Assembly (NCBI GenBank): GCA_045590715.1
Contig: JAZNRO010000124.1
Span: forward strand, 1-64,000
Source: RGIG5579 sp045590715
GTDB taxonomy: Bacteria; Bacillota; Clostridia; Oscillospirales; SIG627
Direction: 5' to 3'
DNA: 64,000 nucleotides
Part shown: piece by piece, positions 57,249-64,000 of the stretch
Position numbering within the stretch: the first letter of the stretch is position 1
Layout: the number at the start of each line of letters is the position of its first letter
The notes under the pieces: model-generated
Databases searched by the model: none
Told to the model about the DNA's origin: nothing
The model's input: only the letters and a program-made list of their open reading frames with translations
Translations under genes and position numbers: made by a program

Positions 57249-58205
57249 ATGAAAGAACAAGGCCGAATTTTAAGTGTCAGCGGTGGTCTTTATACCGTCC
57301 GCACGGAAAACGATACCCTCCGCTGTTCTGCCAGAGGCGCTTTCCGTCGGGAAGGCGTAAGCCCCGTGGCAGGAGATCTGGTTCTCATTGACCGAGAAGA
57401 AAAACGAAACGAGCATCAGGTGGAAAAAGGCGCGGAAGGCGTTATTTGCGAAATTTTACCCCGGAAAAACGTTCTGATCCGCCCACCGCTTTCCAATCTG
57501 GATACCATTTTTCTGGTAGTAGCCGTAAAAGATCCCGACCCCGTATTCTTATCCATTGATAAGTTTTTATCCATTGCAACCTATAACAATATCAAAACCG
57601 TTCTGGTATTCACAAAGAAGGAACTGGACCTGGAAAAAGCGGAAGAGCTTTGCCGAATCTATAAACAGGCAGGGTTTGACGCTTTTGCCGTATCCAAGTT
57701 TTCCGAAGAAGAGTGCCGGGAGATCTTATACCCTTGTATCAGCGGAAATATCTGCGCTCTGGCCGGTGCCAGCGGAGTAGGCAAAAGCACTCTCATCAAC
57801 ACGCTCTTCCCCGGCCTTGACCTGGGAACCGGAGAGATCAGTGAAAAGACCCAGCGAGGCAAACATACGACCCGCCAAAGCACCCTTTACGATATTTCCT
57901 CTTTATTGGAAGAAAAAAAGGAAGTATACGTGGCAGACACCCCCGGCTTTTCCCTTTTGGATTTTGACAAATTTTTCTTTATGAAAAAGGAAGATCTGCC
58001 CTTTACCTTCCCGGAATTTGAGCCATATTTCGGCCAGTGCAAGTACACAAAATGCAGTCATCAGACCGAAGACGGCTGTAAGATCCTGGAAAAAATGGAA
58101 GAAGGTGTTATCGCCAAAAGCCGGCACGAAAGCTACCGTGCTCTCCTTGTAGAACTGGGAAAGACCAAAGACTGGGAACTGTCTAAAAAGAAAACGAAAC
58201 GATAA
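57249..58205 (+). CDS. rsgA: Ribosome small subunit-dependent GTPase A
   Basis: 318 residues. N-terminal OB fold (about 1-75), circularly permuted GTPase with FTKKELD (G4), GASGVGKSTLIN (G1, near 172) and DTPGFSLL (G3), then a zinc motif CKYTKCSHQTEDGC. Assists late 30S maturation. Last gene of the operon; a terminator begins within its stop region. Confidence 0.97.
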   Translation: MKEQGRILSVSGGLYTVRTENDTLRCSARGAFRREGVSPVAGDLVLIDREEKRNEHQVEKGAEGVICEILPRKNVLIRPPLSNLDTIFLVVAVKDPDPVFLSIDKFLSIATYNNIKTVLVFTKKELDLEKAEELCRIYKQAGFDAFAVSKFSEEECREILYPCISGNICALAGASGVGKSTLINTLFPGLDLGTGEISEKTQRGKHTTRQSTLYDISSLLEEKKEVYVADTPGFSLLDFDKFFFMKKEDLPFTFPEFEPYFGQCKYTKCSHQTEDGCKILEKMEEGVIAKSRHESYRALLVELGKTKDWELSKKKTKR

Positions 58206-58236
58206 AAAAAGAAAGCCAAAAGGCTTTCTTTTTTTA
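58204..58236. terminator. Terminator after rsgA
   Basis: GAAAGCC (58211-58217), AAAA, GGCTTTC (58222-58228) with A-run before and T-run after. Also stops the convergent HTH gene. Its core nearly repeats at 58508-58530. Confidence 0.9.
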
Positions 58237-58240
58237 TTTA

Positions 58241-58495
58241 TTATTTTATAAAAAGTTCTTCCATTTTAATATCTAAAATGTTTGCTATGGCAAGGATCTC
58301 CTTATCTGTAACAGTTCTGATCTGGCCTTCCAGCTTAGAATAACTGGTAGGGTTAATATCGCACCCTAGGGTCTGCATCTTTGCAATAAAATCCTTTTGC
58401 TTGATCCCCTTTTCTTTCCGAAGAGTTTCCACTCTTTTGCCAATCAAATTAACATTTCCGTATTCTTTTTTTCTGGTTTTCATTTTATCGTCCAT
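58241..58495 (-). CDS. Small XRE-type helix-turn-helix protein
   Basis: 84 residues (a start at the fifth residue, also Met, is equally possible; no good ribosome site precedes either). The HTH core covers about 18-80: GKRVETLRKEKGIKQKDF, then PTSYSKLEGQIRTVTDKEILAIANILDIKMEEL read in pieces, the Cro/CI pattern. Probably a DNA-binding repressor of unknown target. It is flanked on both sides by near-identical terminators, as if inserted as a cassette between rsgA and rarA. Confidence 0.78.
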   Translation of the reverse strand: MDDKMKTRKKEYGNVNLIGKRVETLRKEKGIKQKDFIAKMQTLGCDINPTSYSKLEGQIRTVTDKEILAIANILDIKMEELFIK

Positions 58496-58504
58496 TCACT
58501 TGCA

Positions 58505-58533
58505 AAAAAGAGAGCCTTTTGGCTTTCTTTTTT
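58505..58533 (-). terminator. Terminator of rarA
   Basis: AGAAAGCC and GGCTCTCT pair around AAAA with one mismatch, T-run on the minus strand; overlaps the rarA stop. Confidence 0.8.
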
Positions 58534-59776
58534 ATTTATCTTTAATTTTTTCCCAATAGGCTTTGGCAGCCGCTTCTGCTTTATTATCTCCAAACTGATA
58601 GTAGATCCGATTCTTTAAATCGTCCGGCAGGTACTGCTGCTGGATCCAGTGATTGGGATAATCGTGGGGATAAACGTAAGGCTGTTTCCGATCGCCTACG
58701 CCAAAATAATGGTTATTTTTTAAACAGGAAGGCATATCTCTTCCCATTCCCTTTTCAATATCCTGCATAGCCGCCGCATAAGCAGAGTAAGCAGAATTGG
58801 ACTTAGGCGCAGTAGCAAGTAAAAGCGCCGCGTGTACCAAGGGAATTCTGGCTTCCGGCATTCCAAGCATCAATGCAGAATCCACGCAGGATTTCACAAT
58901 ACTTGCCGCCTGGGAATAGGCAAGGCCGATATCTTCCGATGCGATGACCAAAAGTCTTCGGCAAGCGCCCTGGAGATCACCGGATTCCAGTAGTTTTGCC
59001 AGGTAAAATACCGTAGCGTTTTCATCACTTCCGCGAATGGATTTCTGAAGGGCAGATAAAAGCTCGTACTTATCGTCTCCGCTTCTATCGTAAGCCATCA
59101 GATTTCGCTGGGCGCAGGAGGTAGCTTCCTCAAGGCCAAGCTCATTTTCCGAAACGTAGTAGCACAGCTCCAGGAAATTGAGTGATGCGCGCACGTCTCC
59201 GCCGCTGGAGGTGGCAATATAGTTTCTGGCTTCCGGGGTAATGGTCTTTTCAAGACCGTTTTCCCGATTTAATACAGCAAGTCCCCGATCCAGATTCTCT
59301 TCAATTTCTTGGGGAGATAAAGGCTTAAATTCAAAGACAGCGCAACGGGAAAGAATGGCCTTATACACGTAGAAATAAGGGTTTTCCGTAGTAGAGGCAA
59401 TGAGGGTGACCCTACCGTCCTCTATATACTCTAAAAGAGTCTGCTGCTGCTTTTTATTTAAGTACTGGATCTCATCCAGATATAGAAGGATTCCATTCAT
59501 TCCGGCAAGGCCTTCCGTTTCTGCAAGGACTTCTTTGATATCCTTGCCTACTGCGGTAGTGGCATTGAGCTGACGGAACGGGAGATTTGCTTTATTTGCA
59601 ATAATTCTGGCAACGGTGGTCTTTCCGACACCGGAAGGGCCGTAAAAGATCATATTACTGATCTTCCCTGCCTCTAAAAGCCGCTTTAACGGGCCTTTTT
59701 CACCTAAAATGTGCTTCTGTCCGCAAACTTCACCTAGATCTGTGGGACGAAGCCTTTGGGCAAGTGGGATATTCAT
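58532..59776 (-). CDS. rarA: Replication-associated recombination protein A (clamp-loader-like AAA ATPase)
   Basis: 414 residues. LAQRLRPTDLGEVCGQKHIL at the start, Walker A GPSGVGKTT (about 46-54), Walker B LYLDEIQYLN, sensor 1 ASTTENP and the C-terminal tetramerisation part with ASEDIGLAYSQA and YPHDYPNHWIQQQYLPD, all typical of RarA/MgsA. Acts at stalled forks. Overlaps asd by four bases. Confidence 0.95.
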   Translation of the reverse strand: MNIPLAQRLRPTDLGEVCGQKHILGEKGPLKRLLEAGKISNMIFYGPSGVGKTTVARIIANKANLPFRQLNATTAVGKDIKEVLAETEGLAGMNGILLYLDEIQYLNKKQQQTLLEYIEDGRVTLIASTTENPYFYVYKAILSRCAVFEFKPLSPQEIEENLDRGLAVLNRENGLEKTITPEARNYIATSSGGDVRASLNFLELCYYVSENELGLEEATSCAQRNLMAYDRSGDDKYELLSALQKSIRGSDENATVFYLAKLLESGDLQGACRRLLVIASEDIGLAYSQAASIVKSCVDSALMLGMPEARIPLVHAALLLATAPKSNSAYSAYAAAMQDIEKGMGRDMPSCLKNNHYFGVGDRKQPYVYPHDYPNHWIQQQYLPDDLKNRIYYQFGDNKAEAAAKAYWEKIKDK

Positions 59777-60852
59777 CTTGCAAAGTAGCCCAGACGGTAA
59801 AGAAGTTCTGCCACTTCTACTGCACCGCCTGCGGCGCCGCGAATGGTATTATGAGAAAGTCCCACGAATTTATAATCGTAAATGGGATCTTCACGAAGTC
59901 TGCCGGCACAGATGCCCATACCGTTTTCGGTCATACGGTCAAGGCCGGTCTGGGGACGGTTTTCTTCTTCAAAATAAGTGATAAACTGCTCCGGTGCGCT
60001 GGGAAGCTGAAGTTCCTGGGGCAGAGCCTTATAAGAATGCCACTTTTCCAGGATCTGCTCACGGGTAGGCTTATTCTTGAAACGAATAAAGGTAGCCGCC
60101 ATATGTCCGTCCTCACAAGGAACGCGCAGACACTGGGCAGAAATTTTAAGAGAATCAATGCTTTCAATACCGCCATCTGCTACCTTGCCCCAGATCTTTA
60201 AGGGCTCTTTTTCGCTCTTTTCTTCTTCCCCGCCGATAAAGGGGATCACGTTATCCAGCATTTCGGGCCAGTCCTGGAAATTCTTGCCGGCGCCGGAAAT
60301 GGCCTGGTAAGTGGTTACGAGTACTTCGGTAGGCTCAAACTCCATCAAAGGATGAATGAGGGGAACGTAGCTCTGAATAGAGCAATTAGGCTTTACCGCG
60401 ATAAAACCGCGCTTTGTTCCAAGACGCTTTTTCTGCTGTTCGATGACCTTTGTATGATCTGCATTGATCTCGGGAATGATCATAGGAACGTCAGGCGTCA
60501 TACGGTTTGCGCTGTTATTGGAAACTACGGGAATTTCAGCTCTAGCAAGTGCTTCTTCATAGGCCAGAAGCTCTAATTTGGGCATATTCACCGCGCAGAA
60601 AACCATATCCACGCTCTTTGCAATAAGATCAATATCCGCGGCGTCATAAACGGGCATAGAGGCGATCTTTTCAGACAGAGGAGTTTTCATCTTCCAACGG
60701 CCTTTTACACTTTCCCCGTAATTTACGCCGGCGCTACGGGCGCTGGCAAACAGTCCTGCAATTTCAAAGTAAGGGTGGTTCTCCAGCAAGGTGATAAACC
60801 GCTGGCCTACCATTCCGGTAGCACCGATGATGCCAACTTTGATCTGATTCAC
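59773..60852 (-). CDS. asd: Aspartate-semialdehyde dehydrogenase, archaeal/fungal type
   Basis: 359 residues from a GTG behind GAGG. NADP motif GIIGATGMVGQRF (8-20), catalytic C157 in KPNCSIQ, and CEDGHMA with the acid/base His. The length and the QAISGAGKNF block mark the archaeal-type family rather than the standard bacterial one. Makes aspartate semialdehyde for lysine, diaminopimelate, threonine and methionine. No dapA or lysC is adjacent; it is paired with rarA. Confidence 0.93.
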   Translation of the reverse strand: MNQIKVGIIGATGMVGQRFITLLENHPYFEIAGLFASARSAGVNYGESVKGRWKMKTPLSEKIASMPVYDAADIDLIAKSVDMVFCAVNMPKLELLAYEEALARAEIPVVSNNSANRMTPDVPMIIPEINADHTKVIEQQKKRLGTKRGFIAVKPNCSIQSYVPLIHPLMEFEPTEVLVTTYQAISGAGKNFQDWPEMLDNVIPFIGGEEEKSEKEPLKIWGKVADGGIESIDSLKISAQCLRVPCEDGHMAATFIRFKNKPTREQILEKWHSYKALPQELQLPSAPEQFITYFEEENRPQTGLDRMTENGMGICAGRLREDPIYDYKFVGLSHNTIRGAAGGAVEVAELLYRLGYFAR

Positions 60853-60892
60853 AACATTTTCCTCGCAATCAAAATAGTCTAATAATTACAAA

Positions 60893-60926
60893 AGCCAATT
60901 CCGCCACAAGCGTGGTCGGAATTGGC
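60893..60926 (-). terminator. Terminator of rpsU
   Basis: GCCAATTCCG and CGGAATTGGC, extended by CCAC/GTGG, form a long stem; on the minus strand it is followed by TTTTG. A second hairpin, AACGATC/GATCGTT (60951-60969), lies between it and rpsU. Confidence 0.75.
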
Positions 60927-60987
60927 ATTACTTCCTGCCGGTCAGGCAAGGAACGATCCGAAGATCGTTTTGCGCTATCCCGCAAAC

Positions 60988-61164
60988 TTATTTGTACTTG
61001 CGCTTTCTTGCAGCTTCAGACTTCTTTTTACGCTTTACGCTGGGCTTTTCATAGCACTCGCGCTTACGAAGTTCGCTTAATACACCACTTCTGGCGCACT
61101 GGCGCTTAAATCTGCGAATAGCACTGTCGAGCGATTCGTTTTCTTTAACTCTAACTTCTGCCAT
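60988..61164 (-). CDS. rpsU: 30S ribosomal protein S21
   Basis: 58 residues, ATG behind AGGGAGGG. AEVRVKENESLDSAIRRFKR and a lysine/arginine-rich tail KRKKKSEAARKRKYK are diagnostic. Own promoter and terminator. Confidence 0.98.
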   Translation of the reverse strand: MAEVRVKENESLDSAIRRFKRQCARSGVLSELRKRECYEKPSVKRKKKSEAARKRKYK

Positions 61165-61227
61165 CTTTTTCCCTCCCTTTGCACTTAGCGAAGAGATAAA
61201 ACAAACCAGTCTTCACGACTAAAAACT

Positions 61228-61256
61228 ATTATAATCCATCTTTTCCATGATGTCAA
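61228..61256 (-). promoter_or_regulatory. rpsU promoter
   Basis: Full-consensus TTGACA (61256-61251), 17-base spacer, TATAAT (61233-61228). Confidence 0.88.
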
Positions 61257-61278
61257 TAAGTTTTTTCCTTTTTTATGG

Positions 61279-61312
61279 AAAAAACCCGCCGAAACTTTTC
61301 GGCGGGTTTTGG
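61279..61312 (-). terminator. Terminator of leuS
   Basis: AAAACCCGCCGAAA (61281-61294) pairs with TTTCGGCGGGTTTT (61297-61310); on the minus strand a T-run follows. Confidence 0.9.
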
Positions 61313-61313
61313 T

Positions 61314-63716
61314 TTATTTCGCAACGATGTTGACAAGCTTGCCGGGAACGTAGATCTCTTTGATGATGGTCTTACCTTCCAGCATCTGTGCAATGGTGCT
61401 TTCCTTTTTTGCGCCGGAGATAACGTCACTGGCGGCCATATCCACGGGAATCTGCATTTTTGCTCTTACTTTACCGCAGATCTGGATGGCGATCTCAACG
61501 GACTTATCCACGCACTTTGCCTCATCATATTTCGGCCAAGCGGTTTCGTTGAGCATTCCTTCAAAGCCCAGGGTCACCCACATTTCTTCGGTCATATGAG
61601 GTGCGAAGGGATTGAGAAGAATAATAAGAGTGCGAAGTTCTTCACGGGTTACCTTGCCGGTTGCGGCTACGTCGTTTAAGAGAGCCATCATAGCGGCAAT
61701 AGCGGTATTCATTTTCAGTCCTTCGATATCTTCGGTTACCTTGCGGATGGTCTTATGGAACGCGCTTTCCAGTTCGGGACGGATCTCTCCGTCTACAGCT
61801 ACGTCCATCAGCGCCCAAACTCTGTCAAGGAATCTCTTGCAACCCTTGATGGAAGCGGAGTTCCAGGGAGCAGCCTTTTCAAAGTCACCGATAAACATTT
61901 CATAAAGACGCATGGTGTCTGCGCCGTATTCGTTTACGATATCATCGGGGTTTACCACGTTACCGCGGGACTTACTCATCTTCTCGCCGTTTTCACCCAG
62001 GATCATACCGTGGCTGGTACGCTTTGCATAGGGTTCGGGACAGGTAACGGCGTCAATATCGTAAAGGAATTTGTGCCAGAAACGGCTATAAAGAAGATGC
62101 AGGGTCGTATGTTCCATACCGCCGTTGTACCAGTCAACGGGGAGCCAATATTCCATGGCCTTGCGGGATGCGATGGCATCATTGTTATTCGGATCAATGT
62201 AGCGCAGGAAGTACCAGCTGGAGCCGGCCCACTGAGGCATAGTATCGGTTTCACGGGTAGCGGGTGCGCCGCAGACGGGACAGGTGGTCTGAACCCAGTC
62301 GGTCATTTTCGCCAAGGGAGATTCGCCGGTTTCGGTGGGTTCGTAAGAATCTACTTCAGGAAGTACCAGGGGAAGCTGATCTTCCGGCAGGGGTACGGCA
62401 CCGCACTTGGGACAATGTACGATCGGAATGGGCTCGCCCCAATATCTCTGACGGGAGAATACCCAGTCACGAAGCTTATAATTGACCTTTGCTTCGCCAA
62501 GACCCTTTTCCGTAAGGAACTTTGTGATCTCAACCTTTGCTTCTTCCACGGAAAGACCGTCAAGGAAACCGGAATTGGTCATAATACCGGTAGCGCAGTC
62601 AACGAAGGCTTCTTTCTCAATATCGCCGCCCTTTACTACTTCAATAATGGGAAGGCCGAAGACTTTGGCAAAATCGTAGTCTCTCTCGTCGTGAGCGGGA
62701 ACTGCCATAATAGCACCGGTTCCGTAGGAAGCCAGTACGTAATCGGAAATAAAAATGGGGATTTCTTTGCCGTTTACGGGGTTGATGGCGGTAACGCCGG
62801 CAAGTTTTACGCCGGTCTTTTCTTTTACCACTTCGGTTCTTTCAAAATCGCTCTTTCTGGAAGCGGCTTCCTGATAAGCGCGGATTTCATCCATATTGGT
62901 AAGCTTGTCCTGCCACTTTTCAATCAGGGCGTGTTCGGGAGCCATAACCATATAGGTCGCACCGAAGAGGGTATCGGGACGGGTGGTATAAACCTGGAGC
63001 ACGTCGCCGGCAGTGGTATCGAATTTCACCTGGGCGCCCTGGGATCTGCCGATCCAGTTTCTCTGCTGGGTCTTAACTCTTTCGATAAAGTTTACGTCGT
63101 CAAGACCGTTCAAGAGCTTTTCTGCGTAATCGGTGATCTTCAGCATCCACTGGCTCTTTACCTTGCGGACAACTTCACTGTTGCAACGCTCACAAACGCC
63201 GCCGGCCGCTTCTTCGTTGGCCAGAACGCATTTACAGGAGGGGCACCAGTTTACTGCCATCTCCTTCTTGTAAGCAAGACCTTCCTTATAAAGTTGGAGG
63301 AAGATCCACTGGGTCCACTTATAGTAATCGGGGCTGGTGGTATTCACTTCCTTGGTCCAGTCGAAGGAAAAGCCGAGAGATTTCAACTGCTCTTTAAAGT
63401 GAGCCACGTTCTGCTCGGTAACGATAGAAGGATGAATATGATTTTTGATCGCAAAGTTTTCGGTAGGAAGACCGAAAGCGTCCCAACCCATAGGGTAAAG
63501 AACGTTGTAGCCCTCCAGTCTCTTCTTTCTGGATACGATATCAAGGGCGGTGTAGGAACGGGGGTGTCCTACGTGAAGACCCTGTCCGGAGGGGTAAGGA
63601 AATTCTACCAAGGCGTAAAACTTGGGCTTTGAGTAATCCGTACCGGCAACGAAGGTTCCTTTTTCGTCCCAGATATCCTGCCATTTTTTCTCTGTTTGTT
63701 TAAAATTGTATTCCAT
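61314..63716 (-). CDS. leuS: Leucyl-tRNA synthetase
   Basis: 800 residues. Class I HIGH-like site GLHVGHPRSYTALD (about 46-59), a zinc-type insert CPSCKCVLANEEAAGGVCERC, the editing domain with TTRPDTLFGATYM, and the KMSKS loop ENGEKMSKSRGNVVNPD (about 575-591). The anticodon-binding and C-terminal domains are complete. Charges tRNA-Leu. Starts 24 bases after rsfS; no T-box leader lies between, so any would be further upstream. Confidence 0.97.
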   Translation of the reverse strand: MEYNFKQTEKKWQDIWDEKGTFVAGTDYSKPKFYALVEFPYPSGQGLHVGHPRSYTALDIVSRKKRLEGYNVLYPMGWDAFGLPTENFAIKNHIHPSIVTEQNVAHFKEQLKSLGFSFDWTKEVNTTSPDYYKWTQWIFLQLYKEGLAYKKEMAVNWCPSCKCVLANEEAAGGVCERCNSEVVRKVKSQWMLKITDYAEKLLNGLDDVNFIERVKTQQRNWIGRSQGAQVKFDTTAGDVLQVYTTRPDTLFGATYMVMAPEHALIEKWQDKLTNMDEIRAYQEAASRKSDFERTEVVKEKTGVKLAGVTAINPVNGKEIPIFISDYVLASYGTGAIMAVPAHDERDYDFAKVFGLPIIEVVKGGDIEKEAFVDCATGIMTNSGFLDGLSVEEAKVEITKFLTEKGLGEAKVNYKLRDWVFSRQRYWGEPIPIVHCPKCGAVPLPEDQLPLVLPEVDSYEPTETGESPLAKMTDWVQTTCPVCGAPATRETDTMPQWAGSSWYFLRYIDPNNNDAIASRKAMEYWLPVDWYNGGMEHTTLHLLYSRFWHKFLYDIDAVTCPEPYAKRTSHGMILGENGEKMSKSRGNVVNPDDIVNEYGADTMRLYEMFIGDFEKAAPWNSASIKGCKRFLDRVWALMDVAVDGEIRPELESAFHKTIRKVTEDIEGLKMNTAIAAMMALLNDVAATGKVTREELRTLIILLNPFAPHMTEEMWVTLGFEGMLNETAWPKYDEAKCVDKSVEIAIQICGKVRAKMQIPVDMAASDVISGAKKESTIAQMLEGKTIIKEIYVPGKLVNIVAK

Positions 63717-63740
63717 TTCTATTTCCTCAAAATGATAAAA

Positions 63741-64000
63741 TTAGTCTTCTTTGGCTTCAAATTCAATTCTTTCAGCGGCGGCCCAGAGTTTTTCCAGGTT
63801 AAAGAATCCGCGGCTTTCCGCATCAAAAATATGCACGATTACGTCAGTGAAATCAAGCAAGATCCATCCGCCGCCCTGATATCCTTCTACCCGGGATGTG
63901 GTAAGAGCGTCTTCCTCGCGAAGGCGGTACTCTACCTCATCGCAAAGCGCTTTCTGATGAGTAGAGGAGGTGGCGGTAGCGATTACGAAATAATCACTGA
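63741..64000 (-). CDS. rsfS: Ribosome silencing factor RsfS, C-terminal part (cut by window edge)
   Basis: The last 86 residues: SDYFVIATATSSTHQKALCD, EGYQGGGWILLDFTDVIVHI and FDAESRGFFNLEKLWAAAE are diagnostic of RsfS (YbeB/Iojap). It binds L14 and blocks subunit joining when nutrients are short. The N-terminus lies beyond base 64000. Upstream of leuS on the same strand, a common clostridial neighbour. Confidence 0.95.
   Translation of the reverse strand, partial: SDYFVIATATSSTHQKALCDEVEYRLREEDALTTSRVEGYQGGGWILLDFTDVIVHIFDAESRGFFNLEKLWAAAERIEFEAKED

Overview
The window looks like chromosomal DNA of an anaerobic, endospore-forming Clostridia bacterium, probably close to the Oscillospirales/Ruminococcaceae. 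Evidence: a Gram-positive hprK-murB-whiA block, the yicC-remA-gmk-rpoZ-priA-def-fmt-rsmB-rlmN-PP2C-prkC-rsgA operon, an IspH-ribosomal protein S1 fusion typical of Clostridia, rubrerythrin, and sporulation genes (PdaA-type deacetylase, a GerA/SpoVAF-like germination protein). Promoters of TTGACA-17-TATAAT type and strong AGGAGG ribosome sites are abundant and often settle start codons. There is no prophage, plasmid module, rRNA operon or CRISPR array.

Layout. 1-309: 5' part of tmcAL (minus), then a FkbM-type methyltransferase. 1445-5786: minus operon hprK, ROK glucokinase, murB, whiA, YfbR-like nucleotidase. 5905-8364: a 56-aa conserved-looking small protein, rubrerythrin, an MgtC-like membrane protein behind a promoter-hairpin leader, and a HAD phosphatase. 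8400-13898: a divergent AraC regulator facing an operon of Gfo/Idh oxidoreductase, sugar isomerase and two tandem paralogous lipoproteins with a possible papain-like Cys/His pair. 13946-20471: glyS, then an ABC - DUF1854 - ABC exporter cassette whose two ABC subunits carry cysteine-ribbon N-terminal extensions. 20704-26996: MecA-like adaptor, two polysaccharide deacetylases, a membrane-anchored YhaN-like AAA ATPase and recG. 27066-29802: a hairpin-cluster element, tRNA-Gln(UUG) with an unusual U37, a yybP-ykoY manganese riboswitch controlling mntP, a LUD-domain protein, and rplM-rpsI.

29880-34453 is the most accessory part: a 989-aa secreted adhesin-like protein co-transcribed with a 59-aa peptide gene, flanked by REP-like GTAGGGGCGAAC... 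repeats, and a RAYT transposase whose own reading frame contains two in-frame copies of the repeat. Then prmA and a small P-loop protein (34450-35810), a Crp/Fnr regulator with a NitT/TauT-type ABC importer (36088-39074), an InlB-type repeat surface protein, the germination protein, IspH-S1, plsC and a MATE exporter (to 46398). 46644-58205 is the long housekeeping operon (RNA decay, matrix regulation, nucleotide synthesis, replication restart, formyl-Met handling, rRNA methylation, Ser/Thr phosphorylation, ribosome assembly). 58241-64000 on the minus strand holds a small HTH gene, rarA, asd, rpsU, leuS and the end of rsfS.

Most genes are ordinary core functions. The parts that merit attention are the RAYT gene colonised by its own repeat, the paired lipoproteins behind the Gfo/Idh operon, the ABC-DUF1854-ABC cassette, the adhesin plus 59-aa peptide pair, the U37 tRNA-Gln, and candidate sigma-G-type promoters before the 56-aa protein and the germination gene.
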